From Shinisaurus crocodilurus (lineage: Eukaryota; Chordata; Lepidosauria; Squamata; Shinisauridae), in NCBI GenBank assembly GCA_021292165.1, contig CM037876.1, forward strand, positions 203,071,200-203,135,199: DNA of 64,000 bases, in the 5' to 3' direction. This document shows, piece by piece, positions 1-11,900 of this stretch. Below the pieces are notes generated by a model that saw only the letters and a list, made by a program, of their open reading frames with translations, searched no databases and had not been told where the DNA came from. A program made the translations under genes and the position numbers. Numbering within the stretch: position 1 is the stretch's first letter; the number at the start of each line of letters is the position of its first letter.

Positions 1-896
1 AAAGAAATTTAGATAGGAACCGAGCATGATACAGCCAAAGTCAAACACTTTTTAAGTCCCATTTAATTCAATGGAAGAGAGTTCAACATATATACTGGAT
101 CATTCTCTCAGTTACCAGCTTTCATCACTTAGTGCAATTAACAGCCAGAATAATCTACCCTAGGATTCTCTCTTGCTTAAAGACTTAATATAATATAAAT
201 TAGGTTTTACAGTCTATGTTAACTACAAACTATTAATCTAAATTAAGGAATTTTCAGATAAATTTCTTCAGCATGTGTTATGCAGCACATAATCAAAATG
301 GGCCTTGAAACATTCATAACTGGAATCCTCCAGGGTATATAGAGACATTAAATAAAATAAATAAATAAAAGTCTTGTGCTGAACATCCTTAGTACAGCTC
401 CTCTGCATCTCATGATCCCTTTCTTGTAGAAAACACAGGAAACAGGGACTCATTTTGGAACCTACGGAGAGTTTGGTGCTCCAAGTAATAGAAGTCCTTT
501 CATAGGAAAGTCCTGTGCATATGATGGGCACCTCAGTCCTATGGATTAGGCACAAACATTGGTAGCTTCTAGGAGCCAGTTAGACCAGTAAGGTGCTCTG
601 CAAGGGGAAGGGAAGAATCCTGCTCTCCCCACCTTCCTGGATGGTGCACAGGGTCCTGTGTGTTGCACAGGGTAGGCCCTGGTGTAAGGAAAGCTGAAGC
701 AATTCTTTCATTGGGGCTAGCCCAGAGTCAGCTTCCAGCAATGATCCCTCACTCCAAATTCAGTGAGTGTCAGTGCAGCAACACAAAAGCACCATACTAT
801 GATAGACCGTGTTCTTTGTCATCCACTGGGTAAGATACATTCCATCCAAAACTCTTTGCGTGCACTTTCCACAATGAGATATTCGGTTAAACTTAC
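1..896. other. Upstream sequence, nothing identified
   Basis: AT-rich to mixed sequence with a short (AAAT)n run near 350-370. No exon homologous to a mucin signal peptide and no recognisable repeat were found. Confidence 0.5.
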
Positions 897-1071
897 TTAA
901 TCACTTTTTTTGCCAACCATTGAAACTCCAATATATTTGTTCCACCTCCATATATAATGAGATCCAAATGTAGCGAAAGGGTTTACTCTCTCACTGTCGT
1001 AAATCCGTCCAGTTCCAAGATAAGCTGTAGTCGTTATCACAGTCCGAGGGTCAAAGCCAAAATATATCATT
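897..1071 (-). CDS. Weak candidate exon of an unknown gene
   Basis: On the minus strand a pyrimidine-rich acceptor ending tttcag precedes 175 nt, followed by a gtaagt donor. The single open frame reads MIYFGFDPRTVITTTAYLG, RIYDSERVNPFATFGSHYIW, RWNKYIGVSMVGKKSD and stops exactly at the donor. I do not recognise the protein. The stop at the junction argues against an internal coding exon, though a last coding exon with a 3'UTR intron is possible. No partner exon was identified. Confidence 0.2.
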
Positions 1072-1348
1072 CTGAAATACAGCAAACATAAACCAGTTCA
1101 GGATCAGGCAAAGTCGTGGTCAAGGTCGTTCCAAGGTTCCAAGGTACAAGTCTGAGAGGTCAGGAATGTCAGGAGCGTGTGGCTGTAGCTGTAACAAACA
1201 ATTGCTTCCAGCATCTGAGTGTGTTTGGGACCTGCCTTGCACGCGCTGATTGATAAGGCTGACCAGCCTGGCCCCACCCCAAACACACTCCGGCACGGCT
1301 GGTCTCTGTCTGAGCTACTGGAGGCACAACACTCTCTCTCTCTGGGCT

Positions 1349-1795
1349 GGTTTGCACGACCCAGGCTGCGGGCGGGGGAGGCACCACGGGGCGATCCACG
1401 GGGTCCGGCGGGGTACCGCAGACGACCTGTGCCCCGCACATGTGGGCGGACCCCAGTGGAGCTGGCAGTCCCCGCACCACAGTGTGGCCCTCCTGGCACT
1501 AGGGGGCGGGGGGCCGGGATGCTCAGAGGGGCCGTTTGCCCCTACAGGCTGGAGAGGTGGCAGCTCCGGCCGCTATGGGCTGCCACCTCTGTGTGGCCCC
1601 CGCGGGACGGCCGCCCGCTGTTTGCATGGCAGGGTGGCCACGCGCGGTAGGGCCTTACCCCTCTACAGCCCATGGTCACTTTGCATGCGTCCCGCGCGCA
1701 GCTGTCCCGCGGGGGCACCCCCGTTCGGCATTCACACGACACGGGAACCGTGGGGGACTTCTGCTTCCCCGCGGTTCCCATGTCGTGCGAACACG
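1349..1795. mobile_element. GC- and CpG-rich repeat with terminal inverted ends
   Basis: Sharp switch to CpG-rich sequence. The left end gtttgcacgac is mirrored by gtcgtgcgaac at the right end, suggesting a non-autonomous DNA transposon rather than a promoter CpG island. Ends with a (CT)n run at about 1797-1815. No target-site duplication was recognised. Confidence 0.45.
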
Positions 1796-2503
1796 CCCTC
1801 TCTCTCTCTCTCTCACACATCACAAGGGGTTTGTGTGAGGCTCTTGCATTAAGTAAAGGGAAAGAAATTAATAATCTACTTGGCTGCTTTTAGCTAGGAG
1901 GGCCTGGTATCAGATTCAGCTTATGCTCTAGGTGAGAAACATCTAATTACCTAAGAAAAGTTGGGATCATTTTGGCAATTTTGATAATGTCATAAGTTGT
2001 ATTTAGTACCAATTTTGATACTTCTGACATTTCATCCCTGGTGAAAGTGATAGTGTGACATCAGCAACTTTCCCTTGTCTTTTCTTTTCATTAAAAGATG
2101 TTTTATTTGCAATTTGGTGCCTACTTATTTGGGAATAAATGGTACTTACCAAGTAAATACACCGAGGGTGCTGCTGCTAATATCACAGAAAAGTTGCCAT
2201 CGTTCTTTACAAGTTATGCTCTCAGGATTACATTGCTAGCCACTTGGGTTCTCATTTTGAACCTGGCTCAGCTGACCTGAAAACATGTGGAATCGCCCTG
2301 GAACCTCCATTTAAAAATCACACAGTCCAAAATGCCAAAAGCAAGAAGAGAAAAGCACAGCAATATTCAGCACTAAAGGTATCTTAGCATTATTACTTTA
2401 ATCATTAATTAGGTTTGGAGATATCTGACTGTCTCCCTTTTATTATTACATTGCAGATATGTTTATGTCTAGTAGCTATAACAGTATTTCTTCTTCCCTT
2501 CAG

Positions 2504-2575
2504 TTTTTTCCACATTAGCTCCTGTGAGCCCTGTGACCACCATCTCTGCAGTAAGAACAACTCTGGCTGTCAAGT
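2504..2575 (+). CDS. MUC5B: Mucin visible exon 1: N-terminal linker before VWD1
   Basis: 72 nt with a pyrimidine-rich cag acceptor and a GTAAGT donor. It is open in the frame that continues as [15 protein letters not shown] in the next exon. The residues [14 protein letters not shown] resemble the linker that precedes NPAHNG in mammalian MUC5AC. An internal donor (A/GTAAGA at 2551) exists, but using it would drop the matching residues. Confidence 0.75.
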
Positions 2576-2930
2576 GTAAGTTGGCCAAAGTTCAAATTCA
2601 CGGATTTTAGACTGTAATCTTCATAGTGACTTGAGTTTAGTTCCATTCACTTCAATGGGTCTTCAGCAATTGTACTACAGAAAAGAAGATTAGGGCACTG
2701 CAATCTGAACCATTCAGCATATTAGTTAGAAAAAGGGAGAAAAACAAGGGAAAGGGAAGCTATCGGTGGGCACAGAGGTGTAAGAACAGGTGTAAGATTG
2801 AGATGAAATAAGGGAAAATTATGTGGACATATTTTGTAAGAATGTAGATGTAGACCAGGGGCACACAAATTTTTCAGCCACAAGGGATGCATCGGGTGTC
2901 CGCTGGTGTGGGGTAGGGGACGCACAGGTT

Positions 2931-2966
<36 letters not shown>

Positions 2967-5900
2967 TTCACATACAACTCATTTGCAACATACAACGCAC
3001 TCATTCATCATTCTCACTCACACACACACACACACACACACACCACTCACTCACTCAAATCCAACTCCTGGCCAAAAGCATTTCAGAGGCCTTGATCAGA
3101 TGAAACAAATACTTCTCCCAGAGACCTCAGTTTTTCAAACAACCCAGCCATCCAGGAATCCTGGCTCCTAGCTCTTATCTTTTCCACTCTGTCATCTGGA
3201 TATTTTTCAGGGAAAAAACAGGAAAAAAAAGAGAGGAATAATACTCTAGAAACCAGTTCTATAGTTCTTGCCATAGAAGTCTTGTTCTTAGAGCATCTTA
3301 GGAAGGAAGCAGGAGCCTTTAAGCACTGCTTCCTAGGCGCTCCAGTGATACTTTAGAAATGAGGCTTCTACAGCAGGCACCGTAGAGCCCATTCCTAGAA
3401 TGTTTTCCTTTTTTCCTGGAGAGCCACCAGACAGGGCTTGGGGAGGGATGCACTTTTTGTACCCCTGATTTAGAAGATAAATTGAGACTATGATTCATGG
3501 ATGGATGGATGGATAGGTAGGTAGGTAGATACATGCCTTTGGGGAGAGCATTACTGATTGCTTTGAATCCACAGCTGGAAATCCTGCACACAATGGAGAT
3601 GTGTGCAGCACATGGGGCAACTTCCACTTCAAGACCTTTGATGGGGACATCTATCATTTCCCTGGGCTCTGCAACTATGTCTTTGCATCCAACTGCAAAT
3701 CTGCCTATGAAGACTTCAACATCCAAATAAGGCGCTCTGTGGTTCAGAATACTACCATTATTAGTCATGTGATCATGAAACTTGATGGATTGACCATTGA
3801 ACTGACCCCAAACACCATTATTGGCAATGGCAAACCGTAAGTTCAGTCTCCTTATGAACAATCTTACTTCTGTTATTTCACTGCTACAAATACCATTCAC
3901 GTTGGGGGCAGGAAAGGAGGATGCCATAAAAGATTTGATTCTTAGAAAGTTGAAGTAGATATTTATGAATGAGAGGTTTTCTATTTGTCATCTCCACCAT
4001 GAGTTTCAATATGCTTTATTTCCAGTGAACAGTTGCCTTACAGCCATTCAGGAATCCTGATTGAGAGAAGGTCAGGATACGTGTATATTGCTTCAAAGTC
4101 AGGCCTGATGTTAATGTGGAACCAAGAGAATGCCCTTCTGGTAAGAATCCTTTCCAGATATTGCAAGGAACTCATAATGTGATTTTGGAAATTACTTGTT
4201 GGGTCTTTGCTTATGTGGCAGAGAGTAATTAAAATGGTGCCAGGGGTTGGGTGGATTTATACCATACTGCATTCAGCCGTAGCCTCATTCTCAAACCTTG
4301 TCTATCTCCAGATTCCCCAGCCAATTCAAATACCTTCTTAGGGAATTATAGTTTTCCAAGGTGGAATACAAGAGCAGCCACTAAGCAAAATTTAATACAG
4401 GTGTTTTTGAAAAGGTAATATAATGAAAGATCTACTAGATTAAAATAAAAAGCTGCCCTAAGTCAGAGAGATGATTCTGAGTTAAAAACTAGTCAGTACA
4501 CACTAGGAAGAGGGCATTGCATGACTAACTTAAATTCCATTAAGAACATAAGAAGAACGCTGCTGGATCAGACCAAGGGTCCATCTAGTCCAGCATTCTG
4601 TTCCCACAGTGGCCAACCAGATGCCCATGAGAAGCCCACAAGCAGGACATGAGGGCAATAGTGCTCTTCCCTGCTGCTCATGTTCCTCAGCAATTGGTAT
4701 TTAGAGGCAAACTGCCCCTGATACTGGAGGTAATATATAATATATAATATATATATATATATTGGATGTCCATGGGTCTAGTCTAAATATGACTAAGTCT
4801 AGATTCAACCCACCATAAGTGGTTGCTAACTAGAAATGGCTTATCTCATGTAATCATGTCTATTTGTGGAAAGGCCTTTAGTTGCAGTTTAGAAAATGAA
4901 AGTACAAAGATCCTTAGGTACCTGGATAACTTGTCTGGTTTGGCCAGCGAGGAATGAGTGGAGAGGAGTTACTATGGAAACCCGACGCTGAATGCAGAAG
5001 GGGACGGTCTTTTCGCGATCTGGCGACCAATGGCTCGAGTGCCCACAGAGAGGTCCCTGCGTGCCAGCTGTGGCATGCGTGCCATAGGTTCACCATCACT
5101 GCATTATGTGAACAAGCTGCAACAAGCCTCAGGCACATGCACTCTCCCTCCACTGTGGTTGTGAGGAGGAGTTTGGAAGCTTTCACTTCTGGTTTAGATT
5201 AATTTGGTCATGTCATCCAAATGCAACAAACTGTGGTTAATTTTAACTATGGTTTGTTTAAAACAAACCAGCCTCAAGCCATGGATTATGGAGTTGAACC
5301 AAACCATAGTTAATATTAACCACATTTTAGAGTTACAATGTAGTACACTGTGATTAATTGAAATTGGAAGTGAGCTCCTCCTTGTGGCTATCACACCATT
5401 GGGGAGGGGGAAGAGTCCTTGTCTAGAGCTTGTGTTGACTTGTTCTCATCATGCTAAGCTTTGGTTTAGCACGATGTCTAAACAGGATGTCATGCTAAAC
5501 TAGAGTCATTTTGTCATGGACATTCAATGAGAATTTCAAAATGGAGAGGAAACAAAATCCTGCTTTCAGCCATTAGAAATCAGCCCAAATTGGTAGTTAT
5601 GAACTTGGTTGTAAATATTTGGTTCATCTCTACAATTAAGGGGTTCACTTTCAACTTCACCAATCTCATGATGCAAAACCTACCAACAACTCTATTTTTT
5701 TCATTTGTGATACTCATTACTTTTAGATGTTCGCTATGGTTAACTTTCCCTTTTTCTATCTTGTTTTAGCTGGAACTGAATAAGAAATATGCTAATCAAA
5801 CTTGTGGTCTTTGTGGAGACTTCAATGGAATCACAACATACAATGAATTCGTTTCAAACAGTAAGTAACAAAAACAACACAGGCAGTTCTGTTTTTATTG

Positions 5901-8900
5901 CCTTTAAAAGTGGGATAGTTATCAGTTCATTTGTAAAACAACAATGTTTATTTTGGCAAACACTCTGGTGAAAGACTTGATTTGACAGCTGTGTTTTAAA
6001 AGGATGGAGGCTTGTCTGTTGAAGGGATCTCAAGCCAACCTGAGTTTATGGAGTCTCGGTTTTCCTTTGTTTTTGTGTCTCCTTTTTGGTAACTAATCGT
6101 GTAGACATTCAATGCCCCTTTAAAAGTTGGATTACATTTTACAATATGGGAAGGGGGCTCCCAACTTTCTTTTTACAATGTGGGAATGGTGGCTGGAGAT
6201 TCTGCCAAGTGGGGAGAGCCTCAATAATGATGTAGCTGGGAGGAGCCTTCTCCAGCTCGCCAATCTGGGGCAGAATAGGTCACAATGTTATTACCAGAAA
6301 AGGGCCAAACTACATGTTCTACTAATTGTGTTGGAGCAGTTCAGCCTGCTATTTTTTCTTTACTTTTGTTTGTGTGTACAGGCCTGATCCGGATTGGGAC
6401 CCTGGTGCTACAGGAGAGGAGGGCTTAAGCTTCCCCTGCCCACCTGTTTTTGTCCCAAAATTAAACCCTCCCCCACCTGAGGGGGGGTCTTAAAAATGGG
6501 GGGGGGAGTCTCCATTGATTTCTTTACACAAAGGTAAAGAAAAATAGCAGACTGAACTACACCAACACGATAGTAGAACGTGTAGTTTGGCCCTTATCTG
6601 GTATAAAGCTAATAACATTGGGGCCTGTTCCACCCTGGATTGGTGGGCTGGCTTTTCCCCCATCTGCTCCTGCTCCATGAACAATTTTATGGTGGCCACT
6701 TTGAAAATAATGCTATGCAATGCTTACTGCAGACATCAAGCTGAATCCTGTGCAATTTGGAAACATGCAAAAGATGGATGGACCCACAGAGCAATGCCAA
6801 GATCCTGTCCCTTCTTCCAGAAGCAATTGCAGCCATGAGTTTGTAAGGATCTTTTTTTTTTTTTTTTTGGTACCTTCTTTTTAAGGGAAACCTATTCTTT
6901 TTCTTTCCCTTCCCCCTTTCTTCAGGAATGCAGAAGAAAAATGGATTCTTGGAAATAAATGCTAACTCATAAATATCAAAATCAGTAGCTGTTCAATAGT
7001 TAACCAATGCCTTATAAAGCCCATCTTCTTAACACTGTTCATTTCTTCCTTCCAGAGTACTGTCTGCCAAAACATATTGACTGGTGAAGCATTCATAAGC
7101 TGCAATGCATTAGTTGAGGTGCAAGATTACATTGACGCTTGCATACAAGATCTGTGCAACTGTGATAAGTCTGTGCTCGAAGTCTGCATTTGTAACACCT
7201 TTGCTGAATACTCCAGGCAATGTGCCCATGCTGGTGGACAGCCACTTGAGTGGAGAACTCAAGATCTGTGTGGTAAGGACCTCTCTGACAGGAACACTCA
7301 CCGCTCCAGGAATTCCTTGGCACCAAATTCATGGAGCCAGAGGGGTCCTTGTAGGCCATCTAGTCTAGTCCCCTGCTCATTGCAGGAAATCCAGAGCTAA
7401 AGCATCCCTAACAGAAGACCCCCAGCAAAGGAGACCCCGCCAACCCCCATGTAATTGGTTCCATTGTCACACTGCTCGTACCATTAAGACATTCCTCCTC
7501 GTGCTCAACTAAAATCTACCCTCCTATAAAGCCCATTCAATCTAGTCCTGCCCTCTGGGATAGCAGAGAACAAGCCATTACCTTCTTGCGTGTGACAGCC
7601 CTTCAGATATTTGAAGAGTGCCTTCCCCCGCCCCCGCTGCCCCAGTATTTTATTCTCCAGATTGAACATATTCAATTCCTTCAACCTTTCCTTATAGGAC
7701 TTGTTTTCCATACTGTGCTGTGTGAATCATTGCAAAGGACCAAAACATGAATCACCAACTGTTAAAATTCTGTTTAAGCCATTTTCACCTCAAGAAAAAA
7801 CAACACTACAGTATACAGGGGCTATAATCTAACATCTCATCATTCATGTCTACTTTCAGCCAAGTCATGTCCTTTCAACATGCAGCACCGAGAATGTGGA
7901 TCCCCCTGCTCTGATACTTGTACCAATTCTGAAAGGTCCCAGATCTGTGAAGAACACTGTATGGATGGCTGCTTCTGTCCCCCAGGTAAGTCAACAACAT
8001 CAACATCCTTTTGTTACATAAACATGCATTTGGTTGGTTGGTTGGTTTGCTTATTAGATTTGTATACCACCCAACTGGAAAATGCTGTCAGGGTGGTTTA
8101 CAATCATAAAACCAAACAACAAAATAAATAAAATAATAATAATAATAATAATAATAATGTGACAATACAAATATCAAAATAATAATTAAACATTTAAAAT
8201 ATTAAAAACATTAAGGAGCCAGCAGTAAAGTTAATAAAGCAACAGATTAAAGGTTAAATACCTGCTTAAAGAGAAAAGCCTTAACATGATATCTAAATGT
8301 ATACAGTGATCTAAATGTATAGATTGACTGACATGTCTCTGGGTGTTAAGGAACAGCCTTCCCAGAGAGAGCAGCTTGCTCAGTTAGGCGCAATCCTGTG
8401 CACATATTGACAGAAATGAGTGCTCCACCCATTCTTAAACATAATGAAATCTACATGTGTAACTTAACAGCAGATATATCATCTTTTTTTAGGCACTGTG
8501 TTTGATGACATTAACAATTCTGGCTGCATCCCAAATAAAGACTGCCACTGTACTTACAGTGGGAGTACCTATTCTCCTGGAGCTTCTTTTTCAACCCAGT
8601 GCACTTCATGGTAAGAAGCCCACTGATTCGTTCATATTGACTTATTGAAAAATGAATGTTACATGGCTTGTTTGTTTGTTTTATTTGGCCATTTTTGGCA
8701 ATTTATTTCTTTTTAACTTTTCCTTCCCTCTAATTTCAATGGGAGGGAAATGAACTACACCAGCTCCAGAGCCAGTGTAATTCTCTTATCCTGTTCCGGG
8801 GATATGTTTGCAGTATGGAAGGCATTAGATCCTGCAGATCTCATTCTCAGGTCTTTCTGGGCGTGCCCACGGAATGCCTCCTTTTTGCCTCTCTGCCACT

Positions 8901-11900
8901 GGAACTTCCACATTGGAGTAGCACCAGTTGTGGACCTTTCTGCAGCTTCAAGGAGGAGGCTTGCGAGGTTGAGTCTCCCTCTCTTAGGGTGGACCTCTCT
9001 CCCATAGCCCTGGGATACCCTCCCTGGGACCATAGAATCACAGACTAATTGCATTTTCTTTCTGAATAGGTGAGTTAAAAAAGCTATATGCACTGGAAAC
9101 ATTTTCTGGAATTCAGTTCTTTTTATATGATGCCCAAATGCTTCACCATTTTTTTAATTATTTAATTTATATCCTACCTTTCCACCAAAAAGTGGCACTC
9201 AAGGTGGCTAACAATAAAATGCAGATTAAAAACAAAAACTTAATTGGAAGGTTTTTTTAAAAAGGCAATGACTCTGTTCTTTAAAAAGTGTGGTAGAAGA
9301 TACACACACACACACACACACACACACCAGGAATGTTTGCCTTTCTTTTCTGAATAGCATCTCCCCATGCTGCATTGCAAGTTGCTTCTGAAACAACTTA
9401 CAACAAATGCTTGCAATGTGGCACACCCCCACAAAAAATAACCTGTTGAAACAAATATTTACAAATATTCCAAACTCAACACATTTTTCAATCTCATTGT
9501 TCCAATTTTCAAATGAGAAAATTCACAGCAACGTTGATTTTGTGTTTTGTATGTGCATTTTTAACTCAAAATGTAGGAATTGTTGACATTTTTTGATCGT
9601 TTTGATTTTGGTAGGTTTCAAATATGAAATGTTATAAGCAACTACTAATTACTCTTGCATGCCTACCAAAAGCTATGATAAAAAATTCCATTACAACATG
9701 GCAACCAGCAAATACTAATACTGAATACTCATGCATGCCAACAATCAAATAATGTCAAATATGATATACCAGCAATTTTCAAACTATCTCCCAGGGAATC
9801 CTGTGTTCTTTGGAAGTTCATCAGGTTAAAGACAGCTTTGCCCACCAGCATTAATCTTCCTTTGCCATGCACAGCGACCCGCTCATGCACAGCGACCCGC
9901 TTATGTTGGGTGTGTGCTAGGACACACTCTTAGTGCACAGTTGGTGATAGTGAGACCCAGCACTGCCCCATGTATACTGAGTGTGCACCCCAGGACATGC
10001 CTCATGACTGTTTCATTCACTATTCTGCAACATGCCAGCTTTCTACAGCAAATCTGCAAAGGTTCCTTGGCACTGGCAGATGCCGATGTGCAAAAACTTT
10101 CCTGCAGATAGAAAGTTTGAAAATCACTGTGATATACCACTGAATTTCAGTGACCATCAGTTAAATACATTAAATACGAAATGCCACTGCATACTAGCTA
10201 TCAAATACCACAAAAATATCAACTGTTGGGTATCAAATATTGGACTATTCTAGCATTTAGAGAATATCCAACATCAAAATATATGAAGGAGAATTTTGGG
10301 GAGCAGATTAATTTCAGAAAAGAAAAAGGTTATTTCACAAGCCTATTAATGGATGCTAAAGAAGCTTTTGTTCAAGCACCAAATTAAATATAAGCTCTTT
10401 TTTCAGCAGTCTGTTTTGAAACACAAAGCCTTAGGGAATACAGGGCTTATGATTTCATATCTGTGGATGCAGTATAAAATTATTAACATGGTTGTAGCTC
10501 TGTAAGGAACAACACTACATCACATCAGAATACCTATGGAAAAGTTATTAATTAATATTTATTTATTCATTTAATACATTTTGATACCACCTTTCTGACA
10601 AGGCATCCAATGTGACTTACAATAAAAAAATAATAATCTAGCCTGGTTATGCTACTTTTTAATTGTTTTGTTGTTTTGTTTGTTTATGTCAGCTGATGCA
10701 ACTTTTCTGTCTTTTCTTCAGCACGTGTATCGGAGGCCATTGGACTTGTGTCAGCCTTCCCTGCCCTGGAATGTGCTCCCTTGAAGGAGGCTCCCACATC
10801 TCCACGTTTGATGAGAAACGCTATTCCTTCTTTGGTGACTGTAGCTACGTCATCACTAAGGTAATCAAAATGGAATCTTTTAACTTTTCGGAGCGGTTTT
10901 GAATGGAAAAATCTCCCCATATGTAGTACTCGAAGGGATAGCAATGGCTTGGAAACTGTTGGTTGAAATGGCACAGGAAGAAAGTTTGATTTAGTTCAAG
11001 CCATTGGCATTAACATTATTTTTCTATACACTGAAATCTCCAATAAAATCAGTATTATTTTTTTTAAAAACACAATGATTTCAATAAACCTTTGCAGTAG
11101 ATCCATAATAAAGTACTGTGGTTGGCACTTTTCAGAGGTTTCACTTGTAGAATGACTGTTTCATTGTTGTGGAAGAATAACCATTTATTTAACAGACTGT
11201 GAAAGAAAGTGGTCTAGTGGCTGGAGAGATGGAATGAGGCCTGGAAAATCCTGAGTTCGGCTTCCTACATGATCTTAGGTGCAGGCTACATCTGAATGAC
11301 ACAGCCATATTTACAGGGCTAATTGCATGGGTCTTTCCCTTGGAGTCAGCATGTTCCCTCAGAGCCAGAAGAGACGTTACTTTGAATCAATAGGATATAA
11401 TTATTTTAAATAAATAAGCCAATTGTTTAAAAGCACTGTGATAATTAATACATAATGTTCAAATGATGCAAGCTGCAAATGCTCTGCTTCTTCACTTCCA
11501 GCTCTGTGACACCAGCCTCTTCACTGTTCTGGGAGAAATTCGAAAGTGTGGGCTGACAGATTCTGAGACATGCCTGAAAGGCATAGCAATCAGCATAGCT
11601 GGAGGACAGTCTGTAAGTATGGAAAACAAGAAAGTACAAATGTATGTGTTAAAGATAAATTGCACACTGACTTATAAATGTACTGTTTGTTCACCCAACA
11701 ATATAGGAGGTATATTCAGTCTTATACATAAAAATAGAATCACTCTCTGTTGATCGCCTAATTTCAATTCCTGTTTCTAACAATTAAGTTATACTAGAAA
11801 CCTGCAGCAAAAGAACAGACTGACCAGTTCCAAAAAGTATGTGAATTTCAGTCTCCTTGTGTGACCTTTCATTGCTTCTTGGCCATCATTTCCCCTTTAA

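Noticed and set aside
1104..1893. Many overlapping ORFs and a possible promoter CpG island
   Set aside because: ORFs are open in several frames on both strands because of GC composition, and the block has inverted transposon-like ends.
2098..2280. ORF ending in a hydrophobic segment (ITLLATWVLILNLAQL) as the signal-peptide exon
   Set aside because: The hydrophobic part is C-terminal and followed by a stop with no donor in a fitting phase, so it cannot join visible exon 1.
2320..2378. Small exon between cacag and gtatct (PKCQKQEEKSTAIFSTK) joining visible exon 1
   Set aside because: Phase would fit, but the acceptor lacks a pyrimidine tract and there is no recognisable homology.
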